This document shows positions 20,909 through 29,435 of a stretch of 64,000 nt of DNA, piece after piece. The notes beneath the pieces were generated by a model, which searched no databases, had not been told where the DNA came from, and was given only the letters and a program-made list of their open reading frames with translations. Origin of the DNA: Candidatus Pantoea soli (GTDB taxonomy: Bacteria > Pseudomonadota > Gammaproteobacteria > Enterobacterales > Enterobacteriaceae); assembly GCF_007833795.1 (NCBI RefSeq), contig NZ_CP032702.1, positions 1,240,001 to 1,304,000 on the forward strand. The letters are read 5' to 3'. The translations under genes were made by a program, and so were the position numbers. Every line of letters begins with the position of its first letter. Positions within the stretch are counted from its first letter, which is position 1.

Positions 20909-21838
20909 ATGAATAAGCCAGCCGCCACCCCGCTGTTCCATCCGCGTAACCGCCATCAGGGCCGTTACGATTTTGCTGCCCTGACGGCGGCGCATCCGCC
21001 GCTGGCGGAGAAAGTGCGGCCTAACGGCTACGGCGAGCTGTCAGTGGATTTTGCCGATCCTGCGGCGGTGATGCTGCTGAACCAGGCGCTGCTGAAGCTG
21101 TTTTATCACCTGAACTGGCAGTTGCCGCCGGGCTATCTGACGCCACCGGTGCCGGGACGGGCGGATTATGTGCACGCGCTGGCGGATTTGCTGGCCGGCG
21201 ATCTGGATGGCGTGATCCCGCGCGACCTGGATGTGCTGGATATTGGCTGCGGCGCGAACTGCATCTATCCGCTGATTGGTCACGCGGAGTACGGCTGGCG
21301 TTTTACCGGCACCGATATCAGCGCCGACGCGATTACGGCGGCCAGCCAGATTGTCGCCAGCAATCCCGGCCTGCAGCGCGCCATCCGCCTGCGGCGTCAG
21401 AAGCAGGAGAAGGCGATTTTTGCCGGCGTGGTGCATAAAAATGAGCGCTATCATGCCGTGCTGTGTAACCCGCCGTTTCACGCTTCCGCGGCGGAAGCTG
21501 CCGAAGGCAGCCAGCGTAAAGTGCGCAATCTGGGCCTGAAGAAAAGTGCGCCCCTTAATTTTGGTGGCCAGCAGAATGAACTGTGGTGCGAAGGCGGCGA
21601 GCGCGGTTTTATCGGCAACATGATTGATGAGAGCGTGGCGTTTGCCGATCGCATTGTCTGGTTTACATCGCTGGTTTCACGCAAAGAGAATCTGCCTGTG
21701 CTGCGCGATCGACTGAAAGCGCAGCAGGCGAGTGAGGTGCGCATCATTGAGATGGCGCAGGGACAGAAGCAGAGCCGTTTTCTTGCCTGGAGTTTTCTGC
21801 CTGTCGCCGCGCGCAGCCAGCGGCTGAAGCGACGCTGA
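20909..21838 (+). CDS. rlmF: 23S rRNA adenine-N6 methyltransferase RlmF
   Basis: 309 residues (E. coli RlmF/YbiN: 308). It methylates A1618 of 23S rRNA using S-adenosylmethionine. LHPRNRH-like [13 protein letters not shown] at the N-terminus, [15 protein letters not shown] (SAM motif I), CNPPFH (catalytic NPPF) and [14 protein letters not shown] are diagnostic. The start at 20909 follows GGAG; the longer frame to 20855 has no support. Confidence 0.95.
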   Translation: MNKPAATPLFHPRNRHQGRYDFAALTAAHPPLAEKVRPNGYGELSVDFADPAAVMLLNQALLKLFYHLNWQLPPGYLTPPVPGRADYVHALADLLAGDLDGVIPRDLDVLDIGCGANCIYPLIGHAEYGWRFTGTDISADAITAASQIVASNPGLQRAIRLRRQKQEKAIFAGVVHKNERYHAVLCNPPFHASAAEAAEGSQRKVRNLGLKKSAPLNFGGQQNELWCEGGERGFIGNMIDESVAFADRIVWFTSLVSRKENLPVLRDRLKAQQASEVRIIEMAQGQKQSRFLAWSFLPVAARSQRLKRR

Positions 21839-21876
21839 TCGGGCTGCCGCGCGGCCATTTATCTTCCCCGCCGCCA

Positions 21877-21909
21877 TAAAAAAGGCCGCCGCGGTTGCCC
21901 GCTGCGGCC
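21877..21909 (-). terminator. terminator of glnHPQ
   Basis: GGCCGC and GCGGCC arms (21884-21909) with a run of six A on the + strand at 21878-21883, which is a T-tract on the minus strand. It serves the glnQ end, and perhaps rlmF weakly from the other side. Confidence 0.75.
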
Positions 21910-21926
21910 TGTTGTTTTGCCTGCGG

Positions 21927-22649
21927 TTACGAGACGTGCTGCAGGAATTCGCGCAGGCGATCGCTTGGCGGATGCGTGATCAGTTCGTCCGGGTTGCCAT
22001 CTTCGGCGATGGTGCCTTTATCGATAAAGATCAGGCGTGATGCCACTTTTTGCGCAAAGCCCACTTCGTGCGTGACGATCACCATCGTCATGCCTTCTTC
22101 CGCCAGATCCTGCATCACTTTCAGCACTTCGTGGCGCAGCTCCGGATCGAGCGCGGAAGTCGGCTCATCAAACAGCATCATTTTCGGCTTCACCGCCAGC
22201 GCGCGGGCAATGGCCACGCGCTGCTGCTGGCCGCCGGAAAGCTCAGAAGGGAAGTGGCCGGCGCGTTCTGCCAGCCCCACTTTGCCAAGCAGCTCGCGCG
22301 CCAGCTTTTGGGCATCCTCTTTTTTCGCCCCGCGTACGCGGATTGGGCCGAAAGCCACATTATCCAGCGCGCTCATCTGCGGGAACAGATGGAACTGCTG
22401 GAACACCATGCCGGCTTCCTGACGGATCAGGCGCTCGTCGACCTTCGGGTCATTGACCTTCATACCGTCGACAATCAGCTCACCGCTGCTGATCTCTTCC
22501 AGTTTGTTGATGCAGCGCAGCAGCGTGGATTTGCCGGAGCCGGACGGCCCGATGATGACCACCACTTCTCCCTGGTTAATCTTCAGGTTGATGTCGTGCA
22601 GGACGTTGGTCTGGCCGAAGTTTTTAGAGACATTTTTAAATTCAATCAC
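21927..22649 (-). CDS. glnQ: glutamine ABC transporter ATPase GlnQ
   Basis: 240 residues, the E. coli length. Walker [10 protein letters not shown], signature LSGGQQQR, Walker [14 protein letters not shown] and switch VTHEVG are all intact. It energises glutamine import with GlnP. Its start overlaps the glnP stop by four bases, so the two are translationally coupled. Confidence 0.97.
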   Translation of the reverse strand: MIEFKNVSKNFGQTNVLHDINLKINQGEVVVIIGPSGSGKSTLLRCINKLEEISSGELIVDGMKVNDPKVDERLIRQEAGMVFQQFHLFPQMSALDNVAFGPIRVRGAKKEDAQKLARELLGKVGLAERAGHFPSELSGGQQQRVAIARALAVKPKMMLFDEPTSALDPELRHEVLKVMQDLAEEGMTMVIVTHEVGFAQKVASRLIFIDKGTIAEDGNPDELITHPPSDRLREFLQHVS

Positions 22650-23305
22650 AGGATTTTCACCCTTTTCTCAATACGGCGCAGCACAAAGCTCAACACCAGC
22701 GTAATAACCAGATAAATGATGGCGACGGCGCTCCAGATTTCCAGCGCACGGAAGTTACCGGCGATGATCTCCTGGCCCTGGCGGGTCAGCTCTGCCACGC
22801 CAATCACAATAAACAGAGAGGTATCTTTGATGCTGACGATCCACTGATTACCCAGCGGCGGCAGCATACGGCGCAGCGCCAGCGGCATAATCACATAGCG
22901 CAGCGTTTCACGCCGCGACAGACCCAGTGCCAGACCTGCTTCACGGAAGCCTTTGTTGATGGAAAGCACGGCGCCACGGGTGATCTCGGCAATGTAGGCC
23001 CCGGAGTTGATCATGATAGTGACCACCGCTGCGGTGAACGGATCGATGCGTAAATCAGGGAAGGCCATCGGCAGAGCAAAGTAAATAAACATCACCTGCA
23101 CCACGATAGGCGTACCGCGAATCAGCTCAATGAACACCAGCGCGATATTGTTGGTTAGCCAGCCGCCGTAAGCGCGGGCGAAACCGGCAACGAGGCCGAT
23201 AATCAGGCCGCCAATCAGGCCGAGGATGGAAATCAGCAGGGTCATTTTGGCGCCTTCGATTAAAACCGGCAGGGCTGGCCAGATGACGCTCCAGTCAAAC
23301 TCCAT
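22646..23305 (-). CDS. glnP: glutamine ABC transporter permease GlnP
   Basis: 219 residues, the E. coli length; inner membrane homodimer channel with about five spans and the coupling loop [20 protein letters not shown]. It is separated from glnH by a hairpin that should reduce permease and ATPase levels relative to the binding protein. Confidence 0.97.
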   Translation of the reverse strand: MEFDWSVIWPALPVLIEGAKMTLLISILGLIGGLIIGLVAGFARAYGGWLTNNIALVFIELIRGTPIVVQVMFIYFALPMAFPDLRIDPFTAAVVTIMINSGAYIAEITRGAVLSINKGFREAGLALGLSRRETLRYVIMPLALRRMLPPLGNQWIVSIKDTSLFIVIGVAELTRQGQEIIAGNFRALEIWSAVAIIYLVITLVLSFVLRRIEKRVKIL

Positions 23306-23337
23306 GGTGTTACTCCAGAATCTGTTGCAATGGAAAA

Positions 23338-23366
23338 GTAAAAAGCAGGGAGCGTGGGCTCCCTGC
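23338..23366 (-). terminator. attenuating terminator between glnH and glnP
   Basis: GCAGGGAGC (23345-23353), loop GTGG, GCTCCCTGC (23358-23366), followed on the minus strand by TTTTTACTTTT. The 9-bp stem plus T-tract is a good intrinsic terminator. Inside the operon it would leave glnH in excess over glnPQ. Confidence 0.8.
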
Positions 23367-23389
23367 TGACGGCCGTGATTCAGGCCAAA

Positions 23390-24136
23390 TTATTTTGGTT
23401 CAGAACCGAACCATTTTTTATAGATGGTGTTATAGGTGCCGTTGTCACGCAGGGTTTTCAGCGCGCCATTCACCTTTTCACGCAGGTCGTCGCTGCCTTT
23501 CGGGAAGGCAATGCCATACTGCTGCGCTTCAATGGATTCGCCGACGGCTTTAAAGCGGCCTTTGCCTGCGGTGTGGATGAAGTAAAGAATGTTTGGCGTG
23601 TCGTGCAGCACGGCGTCAGCACGGTTGGTACCTAACTCCATGTAAGCGTTGTCGATGTTCGGGAACTGGCGCAGGTCTTTGGTTTTGATATGCGCTTTGG
23701 CGTAATCCACGGAACCCGTGCCGCTTTTTACTGCCACGGTTTTGCCATTCAGATCGTCGATGCCTTTGATGTCATTTTCGTTGTTACGCACCATCACCAG
23801 CAGGCCGCTTTTGTAATAGCCATCAGAGAACTCGATGGCTTTTTTGCGTTCTTCCGTAATGGTGATACCTGCCAGCGCCAGATCGACGTTTTTTGTCTGC
23901 AGGGCCGGAATAATGCCGCTGAAATCCATTGGCTTCAGGGTGTAATCCAGCTTCAGCTGCTTCGCGATGGCATCCCACAGATCGATATCAAAACCGACAT
24001 ATTTATCGCCCTGTTTAAATTCAAACGGGACGAATGCGGTATCAGTGGCGACAACCAGTTTCTTGTCTGCTGCGGTGGAGGAAAGGGAGAAGGCCAGCGC
24101 CAGCGCGGCCACGGAGACTTTAATCAATGACTTCAT
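23390..24136 (-). CDS. glnH: glutamine-binding periplasmic protein GlnH
   Basis: 248 residues with a 22-residue signal peptide (cleavage near STA-ADKK), then a near-identical match to E. coli GlnH ([20 protein letters not shown] and [20 protein letters not shown]). It binds glutamine in the periplasm. ATGATG at 24139/24136 leaves the start uncertain by one codon. First gene of glnHPQ, with sigma-54 and NtrC-like elements upstream. Confidence 0.97.
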   Translation of the reverse strand: MKSLIKVSVAALALAFSLSSTAADKKLVVATDTAFVPFEFKQGDKYVGFDIDLWDAIAKQLKLDYTLKPMDFSGIIPALQTKNVDLALAGITITEERKKAIEFSDGYYKSGLLVMVRNNENDIKGIDDLNGKTVAVKSGTGSVDYAKAHIKTKDLRQFPNIDNAYMELGTNRADAVLHDTPNILYFIHTAGKGRFKAVGESIEAQQYGIAFPKGSDDLREKVNGALKTLRDNGTYNTIYKKWFGSEPK

Positions 24137-24191
24137 CATTTTTTTCCTTATTACCCGTCGGGCCTGGTGGCCCGATGTACGGCACATCATA

Positions 24192-24207
24192 TGAAAAAAT
24201 TATGCCA
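24192..24207 (-). promoter_or_regulatory. sigma-54 promoter of glnH
   Basis: The minus strand reads TGGCATAATTTTTTCA: TGG at -24 and a TTTCA -12 block at the right spacing, resembling glnHp2 of E. coli. It ends 56 bp before the glnH start. Confidence 0.6.
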
Positions 24208-24291
24208 ACTTTTCATTTTTGCAGAAATCAGCAGGTTGCTGTGGTGGGCTGACACGATTTTGCAAGGTACAGCGAGATTGCACCAATAGAG

Positions 24292-24308
24292 ATCACCATA
24301 ATGGTGCA
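24292..24308. promoter_or_regulatory. NtrC-like enhancer of glnHPQ
   Basis: ATCACCATAATGGTGCA agrees with TGCACYA-N3-TGGTGCA except at its first two bases. Further half-sites TGCACCA (24279-24285) and TGGTGCA...TGCACCA (24320-24342) flank it. It lies about 90 bp upstream of the sigma-54 element, a normal enhancer distance. Confidence 0.6.
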
Positions 24309-24424
24309 TTGTGCTGTCATGGTGCAGTGCCAGTGTGCACCACTGTTATGACGAGGAAAAGAAACAATGAAAGAAGTGTTAACGCGGTCATAAAACCGCA
24401 AAAGAGGGAAGGAAACAGCAGGCA

Positions 24425-24450
24425 CAAAAAAAGGCGGGAGAGCCCGCCTT
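24425..24450 (-). terminator. terminator of dps
   Basis: AAGGCGGG-AGAG-CCCGCCTT (24431-24450); on the minus strand the stem is followed by seven T. It stands 38 bp after the dps stop. Confidence 0.9.
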
Positions 24451-24487
24451 GAGTCAGAATAATTTATCGCCTGTCTGCATCGGGCGA

Positions 24488-24991
24488 TTACTCGATGTTA
24501 GATTCGATAAACCACAGGAATTTGTCCAGGTCACGTGAAGCGGCAGTAAAGATGTCTGCGGTATCTTCATCGTTAACTTCGGTGATGGCTTTGCGGGTGT
24601 CGTTCGCCACAATCGCGTAGCGGTCGGCCAGCGCTTTCAGGTGATCCTGCACGGAATGAATGTTCAGCGGATAGCTCTGCAGCGGCGTCTTATCGTTTAC
24701 GACCTGCGCTGTACCCAGGGCTACACCACCCAGCTGTACTACGCGCTCAGCGATCGTATCCTGGTGATCGGTGATGGTGGTACGGAAGCCATCCAGCATT
24801 TCATGTACGCCGATGAAGTTCGCACCGCGCATGTTCCAGTGCGCCTGTTTGGTGATCAGGGACAGGTCAATAAACTCCACTACCAGACGGTTGAGCACCT
24901 CAATGGTGGCTTTCTTCTCGCTATCAGCCACGTCATTGCGGGTATAAATCAGATCGGAAGATTTTGTTTTTACCAGTTTTGCGGTACTCAT
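24488..24991 (-). CDS. dps: DNA-binding ferritin-like protein Dps
   Basis: 167 residues, the E. coli length. It forms a 12-subunit shell that oxidises and stores iron with hydrogen peroxide and compacts DNA in stationary phase. The inter-subunit ferroxidase ligands are seen in [19 protein letters not shown] and [10 protein letters not shown]. The lysine-rich N-terminus ([11 protein letters not shown]) binds DNA. AGAGGA precedes an ATGATG at 24994/24991; 24991 matches E. coli. Confidence 0.97.
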   Translation of the reverse strand: MSTAKLVKTKSSDLIYTRNDVADSEKKATIEVLNRLVVEFIDLSLITKQAHWNMRGANFIGVHEMLDGFRTTITDHQDTIAERVVQLGGVALGTAQVVNDKTPLQSYPLNIHSVQDHLKALADRYAIVANDTRKAITEVNDEDTADIFTAASRDLDKFLWFIESNIE

Positions 24992-25038
24992 CATTAATGT
25001 CCTCTTATTGATGGTTGTCCTAATCAAGCACGGAAATA

Positions 25039-25044
25039 AGTATA
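25039..25044 (-). promoter_or_regulatory. -10 element of dps
   Basis: On the minus strand TGCTATACTTA gives TATACT preceded by a TGC-type extension, the arrangement of sigma-70/sigma-S promoters of E. coli dps. It lies about 48 bp upstream of the start. Nothing else firm was seen in 24992-25283. Confidence 0.55.
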
Positions 25045-25283
25045 GCAGCACTTTTCCGCTATGCCGGATTGATTGAACCGATAACAGGAATAGTTAAATC
25101 ATAATAACGCTCACGCTTTGCGCGGTATGAGTTTATTTTAATTAAAATCAATGAGATGGATATTGTGTTAATTATCTTTCAGGGATGTTGCAAAATAATA
25201 ACGGTGAATCTGGCGCTAATTCAGAAGCGAATGAGAATAGGTTACCTGCCGGCGCCAGCCATAAGCGACCGGCGCAGAATAAC

Positions 25284-26192
25284 TTATTGCGGAGCAGTAA
25301 TATCCAGCTGTTTTATTTTGGCCGCTTTCGGTTTCAGGGTCAGCGTGGCCCCCGCAGAAGCGATAATAATGGCCAGCAGGGCCAGCCACTGCCGCAGGCT
25401 CAGCAGCTCTCCCAGGAATAACATTCCGGAGAGGGCGGCCATGGCCGGTTCCAGACTCATCAGCGTGCCAAAAATGCGCGCCGGCAGACGGGTCAGCGCC
25501 ATCATTTCCAGTGAATAGGGAATGGCGCTGGAGAGCAGGGCAATCAGCAGCGCCAGCGGTAAAACCTCCCAGTGCCAGATGCCCGGTGCCGCAAACGTCA
25601 GCCCAAGCGGAACAAAAATCACTGAGGCAATCAGCGAGCCCGCTGCTACCGTGGCCGGGCCGTGCTCCGCGCCTGCGCGCTGGCCTGCCAGAATATAAAT
25701 CGCCCAGCAGGCACCGGCACCTACCGCCAGCAGCGCACCGATCGGATCGATATGGCTGATGTCTGCACCAAAAGGCAGCAGAAACCCTAATCCGCCTACC
25801 GCCAGCGCCACCCAGAGAAAATCCAGCGGACGCCGCGCGCCTGCCAGCGCCAATGTCAGCGGGCCGAGGAATTCCAGACCAACCGCCACGCCCAGCGGCA
25901 CGGTACGGATAGCCAGATAGAACAGATAGTTCATGCAGCCGAGCGCCAGGCCATACATCAGCAGCGGCGTACGCTGCGCGCGGGTAAAGCGCAGTCGCCA
26001 GGGTTTAAAGATCAGGCACAGCATCAGCGTGCCCAGTCCCAGTCGCAGCGCAGTGATACCCGGCGCACCGACCGCCGGAAACAGTGATTTTGCCAGTGAA
26101 GCGCCGCCCTGCAGCGACAGCATGGCAACCAGCAGCACAGCAACCGGGAAAACCACCGGTGCCAGTTTATGTTGAGCGAGAGGCGCAGACAT
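25284..26192 (-). CDS. rhtA: threonine/homoserine exporter RhtA
   Basis: 302-residue inner membrane exporter of threonine and homoserine with two EamA (DMT) repeats and about ten membrane spans. LVAMLSLQGGASLAKSLFPA, AVGAGACWAIYILAGQRAGA and PYSLEMMALTRLPARIFGT match E. coli RhtA (295 aa). The start at 26192 is chosen by homology; the longer frame is not supported. Only the first residues and last few differ notably from E. coli. Confidence 0.95.
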   Translation of the reverse strand: MSAPLAQHKLAPVVFPVAVLLVAMLSLQGGASLAKSLFPAVGAPGITALRLGLGTLMLCLIFKPWRLRFTRAQRTPLLMYGLALGCMNYLFYLAIRTVPLGVAVGLEFLGPLTLALAGARRPLDFLWVALAVGGLGFLLPFGADISHIDPIGALLAVGAGACWAIYILAGQRAGAEHGPATVAAGSLIASVIFVPLGLTFAAPGIWHWEVLPLALLIALLSSAIPYSLEMMALTRLPARIFGTLMSLEPAMAALSGMLFLGELLSLRQWLALLAIIIASAGATLTLKPKAAKIKQLDITAPQ

Positions 26193-26568
26193 CCTGTTTA
26201 TGATTCCTGTGAGGGGCGAAAAGCGGCATGGAAAAATCAGTGTAAAGGAATCGGCGATGAATATGCAGGAGGCGGGCGACAAAAAAAGCACTGCGTTTGC
26301 GCATAAAATAGCCACTTTCAGGGCCAGTTACGTAAAGAATTGTCAGGTTAGTTTAGGAATTTACTTAAAGGCATTATTTGCTCAGGGGAAAAGTATTGCA
26401 GAATGATGACGCTTTTTATAAGTAAAATGAATGACATACGAAACTTCATTAACTTTCTGTTACACCAAACAATCTGTTAGACAACAAAATCCGGGCAGAG
26501 TTTCTCGCTAAGTTTTGTTATATTTTTAGCGTTGTCAGGAGAGAAGTATATTCACATTTGAGGTGGTT
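26193..26568. other. non-coding spacer before ompX
   Basis: 376 bp between divergent rhtA and ompX, AT-rich near ompX. A TATATT -10-like hexamer at 26519-26524 lies 45 bp before the ompX start, without a good -35. A 68-codon frame (26200-26406) has no homology or ribosome binding site that I can recognise. Confidence 0.5.
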
Positions 26569-27081
26569 ATGAAAAAAATTGCATGTCTTTCAGCACTGGC
26601 TTGTGTACTGGCAGTTTCTGCAGGTTCAGCCATGGCACAGAGCACCGTTTCTGCCGGTTACGCGCAGAGCGACTATCAGGGCGTTGCTAACAAAGCTAAC
26701 GGCTTCAACCTGAAATACCGCTACGAAGACGGTTCTAACCCACTGGGCTGGATCGGTTCTTTCACCTACACCGAAAAAGATCGCACTGACGCTGGCGTCT
26801 ACAACAAAGGCCAGTACTACGGTATCACCGCAGGTCCTGCTTACCGTCTGAACGACTGGGCAAGCATCTATGGCGTGATCGGTGTGGGCTACGGTAAATA
26901 CCAGCAGAACGAAACTGCCGGTCAGTCTAAATCTGACAGCAGCGACTACGGCTTCTCTTACGGTGCCGGTCTGCAGTTCAACCCAATGCAGAACGTTGCC
27001 CTGGACGTTGGTTACGAGCAGAGCCGTATCCGTAACGTCGACGTTGGCACCTGGATTGCTGGCGTAGGTTACAGCTTCTAA
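26569..27081 (+). CDS. ompX: outer membrane protein OmpX
   Basis: 170 residues: 23-residue signal peptide (ending SAMA-QST), then an eight-stranded beta-barrel of the OmpX/Ail/Lom family. STVSAGYAQSDYQG, FNLKYRYEDGSNPLGWIGSF and the terminal WIAGVGYSF (C-terminal aromatic) are characteristic. The codon usage is that of a highly expressed gene. GAGGTG sets the ATG; a GTG two codons earlier overlaps the Shine-Dalgarno. Confidence 0.97.
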   Translation: MKKIACLSALACVLAVSAGSAMAQSTVSAGYAQSDYQGVANKANGFNLKYRYEDGSNPLGWIGSFTYTEKDRTDAGVYNKGQYYGITAGPAYRLNDWASIYGVIGVGYGKYQQNETAGQSKSDSSDYGFSYGAGLQFNPMQNVALDVGYEQSRIRNVDVGTWIAGVGYSF

Positions 27082-27110
27082 GTTTTTGCTTAGACCAGAG
27101 TTGCACAGAA

Positions 27111-27135
27111 ACGGCCCCCAGCGGGCCGTTTTTTT
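27111..27135 (+). terminator. terminator of ompX
   Basis: ACGGCCC (27111-27117), loop CCAGC, GGGCCGT (27123-27129) then a seven-T run; strong intrinsic terminator. Confidence 0.92.
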
Positions 27136-27158
27136 ATGCGCCGGCCTGACGCAGGCAA

Positions 27159-27184
27159 TAAAAAACCCGCCTTGCGAGCGGGTT
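27159..27184 (-). terminator. terminator of mntS
   Basis: AACCCGC (27164-27170) and GCGGGTT (27178-27184); on the minus strand the stem ends in TTTTTT. It faces the ompX terminator across 30 bp. Confidence 0.88.
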
Positions 27185-27204
27185 TAATGGCTGGACGTGG
27201 GGCT

Positions 27205-27399
27205 TCAGCCGCGCCAGATCAGGTTAGGGCAGGGGCGTTCCGCCACTTTTTTGCCCGCCAGCTTTTCCAGCAGCATCAGGCGCAGCGCGAAGGGTGAGCG
27301 GCTAAACAGGCAGAGCAGGGATTTCAGCTCCAGAGCCGGTTTGCGTTGCTCAACCTGGAAGCATTTGCCACAGTCAAGGCAGCTTTTCATGGTGCTCAT
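27205..27399 (-). CDS. mntS: MntS-like small manganese protein, extended form
   Basis: 64 residues. The part FSRSPFALRLMLLEKL matches E. coli MntS (FSHSPFKVRLMLLSML), a 42-residue protein that raises usable manganese when the metal is scarce. Here a 26-residue N-terminal extension carries CLDCGKC (Cys-x2-Cys-x2-Cys). The start is firm: GGAGGTG lies five bases before the ATG at 27399. It is divergent from mntR with a MntR-like box between, as in E. coli. Whether the cysteines bind metal is inference. Confidence 0.85.
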   Translation of the reverse strand: MSTMKSCLDCGKCFQVEQRKPALELKSLLCLFSRSPFALRLMLLEKLAGKKVAERPCPNLIWRG

Positions 27400-27528
27400 G
27401 TTCACCTCCGCAACGGGTTGCAACGTATCTGTAAGCTCAGCCCGGCACGTCACCGCGGGAGAAAGCGCGGCAACAGGGTGCCTTTCGGCATTGACGGCTT
27501 TTCAGGCTATTTGCTTACAACATAAACA

Positions 27529-27548
27529 AAGATAGCATTGGCTATACT
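27529..27548. promoter_or_regulatory. MntR operator
   Basis: AAGATAGCATTGGCTATACT has the ATAGC-N4-GCTAT dyad of the enterobacterial MntR box (AACATAGC-N4-GCTATGTT). It lies 130 bp from mntS and 117 bp from mntR and would repress mntS when Mn is plentiful. Confidence 0.75.
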
Positions 27549-27664
27549 CTTTAGCCAACACTATTCAGGAAAAATTTGTGCTTATTTGTGCCTGGTTTAC
27601 AATGAGCGCAGCCAGCCAGCCCGCACCGCAGGTAAAGTGCGGCAGATAATAAAGAGGAAGCGGA

Positions 27665-28123
27665 ATGAGTCGTCGTGCCAAGAGCGCCATCAACATGCCC
27701 CAGGGGCCGCTGAAAGAAATTGAGGAGCATGTCGAAGGATTTCGTCAGGTGCGCGAAGCACATCGTCGTGAGCTGATCGATGATTACGTTGAGTTAATCT
27801 CTGATTTAATTCGCGAATTTGGCGAGGCACGTCAGGTTGATATGGCCGCGCGTCTGGGCGTATCGCAGCCGACGGTGGCCAAAATGCTGAAACGTCTGAG
27901 CACCACCGGCCTCGTGGAACAGGTGCCCTATCGCGGCGTGTTTCTCACCGCCGAAGGGGAAAAACTGGCGGAAGCGAGCCGCGTGCGCCACCATATTGTC
28001 GAAACGTTTCTGCTGGCGCTTGGCGTCAGTCCGGAAACCGCACGACGCGACTCCGAAGGGCTTGAGCATCACGTCAGTGATGAAACCCTCGCTGTCTTCC
28101 AGAAATTTTACGAAAGCCGCTAA
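27665..28123 (+). CDS. mntR: manganese-responsive regulator MntR
   Basis: 152-residue DtxR/MntR family regulator. Winged HTH in residues about 45-90 ([33 protein letters not shown]), then the dimerisation and metal-binding helices with Asp/Glu/His ligands ([28 protein letters not shown]). AGAGGAAG precedes the ATG. ybiR follows 21 bp later, as in E. coli, and is probably co-transcribed. Confidence 0.95.
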   Translation: MSRRAKSAINMPQGPLKEIEEHVEGFRQVREAHRRELIDDYVELISDLIREFGEARQVDMAARLGVSQPTVAKMLKRLSTTGLVEQVPYRGVFLTAEGEKLAEASRVRHHIVETFLLALGVSPETARRDSEGLEHHVSDETLAVFQKFYESR

Positions 28124-28144
28124 CTTATAAGGCCCTCCGCCATC

Positions 28145-29251
28145 ATGCCCGTACTGCGATCCTTAATGCGTGACCGTATTTTGCATTTGTTGTTACTTAT
28201 TGGTGTGATTCTGCTGCTGCTGGCGGACTATCGCTGGGCCCAGCTGCCGCAGGCGGTAGACTGGCAAACCATCATGACCCTGACCGGTTTGCTGATGCTG
28301 ACCAAAGGGCTGGAAAGCAGCGGCTATTTTGATGTGCTGGGCGCGCGCCTGATCCAGCGTTTCCAGCATGAACGCGCGCTGGCGCTGTTTATGGTGTGCG
28401 CCGCCGCGCTGCTCTCTACGTTTCTCACCAATGATGTCGCGCTGTTTATTCTGGTACCGCTGACGCTGACGCTGCGCAAATTCTCCCATTTGCCCATCTC
28501 ACGGCTGATCATCTTCGAAGCGCTGGCGGTCAATGCCGGTTCGCTGCTGACGCCGGTCGGCAATCCGCAAAATATTCTGCTGTGGAGCCATGGCTCGCTC
28601 AGCGTGGGCGGCTTTATTCTGCAGATGGTGCCGCTGGCCGCCGTGCTGATGGTCACGCTCATGGCGCTGACCTGGTTTAGCTTTCCCGCCAGCAGCATTG
28701 ATAAACACGAGCAGAGCGATACGCACACGTGGCAGAAGCGGCTGTTTGTTGTCAGCCTGCTGCTCTACATCGTCTTTATTGTCGCGCTGGAGTTGAAATT
28801 CACCGGCTGGGCGCTGCTGCTGGTGGCGGTCTGTTTTCTGCTCTTGGCGCGCAGCGTGCTGGCCAGCATTGACTGGAGCCTGCTGCTGGTTTTTGTGGCC
28901 ATGTTCATTGATGTCTTTCTGTTGATGCATCTGCCCGCACTGCAGCCGTGGTTTGCGCGCATCGGCCAGCTGGGCGAGGGCGGCATTTACCTGCTGGCCA
29001 TTGGCTTGTCGCAGGTGATCAGCAACGTGCCGGCAACCATCCTGCTGCTGCAGAAGGTCCAGCCGTCGGATGTGCTGGCCTGGGCCGTGAATATCGGTGG
29101 CTTCGGGCTGCTGCCAGGATCGCTGGCGAACCTCATCGCGCTGCGTATGGCGCAGGACGGTAAAATCTGGTGGCGCTTCCACCTCTTCTCCCTGCCGATG
29201 CTGGCGTGGTCAATGCTGTGCGGCTGGTGGCTGTTGCGCTGGTTGCACTGA
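28145..29251 (+). CDS. ybiR: inner membrane transporter YbiR
   Basis: 368 residues with ten or so membrane spans, ion transporter superfamily (ArsB/NhaD/CitT-like). FLTNDVALFILVPLTLTL and NAGSLLTPVGNPQNILLW are the conserved re-entrant motifs, repeated later as SNVPATILL. The substrate is not established. Location directly after mntR hints at a link to metal homeostasis, but that is inference. Confidence 0.9.
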   Translation: MPVLRSLMRDRILHLLLLIGVILLLLADYRWAQLPQAVDWQTIMTLTGLLMLTKGLESSGYFDVLGARLIQRFQHERALALFMVCAAALLSTFLTNDVALFILVPLTLTLRKFSHLPISRLIIFEALAVNAGSLLTPVGNPQNILLWSHGSLSVGGFILQMVPLAAVLMVTLMALTWFSFPASSIDKHEQSDTHTWQKRLFVVSLLLYIVFIVALELKFTGWALLLVAVCFLLLARSVLASIDWSLLLVFVAMFIDVFLLMHLPALQPWFARIGQLGEGGIYLLAIGLSQVISNVPATILLLQKVQPSDVLAWAVNIGGFGLLPGSLANLIALRMAQDGKIWWRFHLFSLPMLAWSMLCGWWLLRWLH

Positions 29252-29435
29252 CGCTGCGGTTATCGCGCTAATCTGCTGATTCACAGGTGGTTTTCAGCAG
29301 GTTATCGCCTGCTGTGGCAGAAAGTGCCGCAATTGTCGGGTTATGTAAATCTGCACTGGAATTTGTCAATTTCTTATCTAAGGTTAAGTTGACCGTTTTC
29401 GCCCAGGATTGGGTTACAGCCAGTGAAGACTACTT

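Noticed and set aside
24250..24264. TGACACGATTTTGCA on the + strand as a sigma-54 promoter
   Set aside because: The -24/-12 spacing is one base short, and it points towards the dps terminator with no gene downstream.
26200..26406. 68-codon frame between rhtA and ompX
   Set aside because: No ribosome binding site and no known small protein at this place; the region is better explained as promoter DNA.
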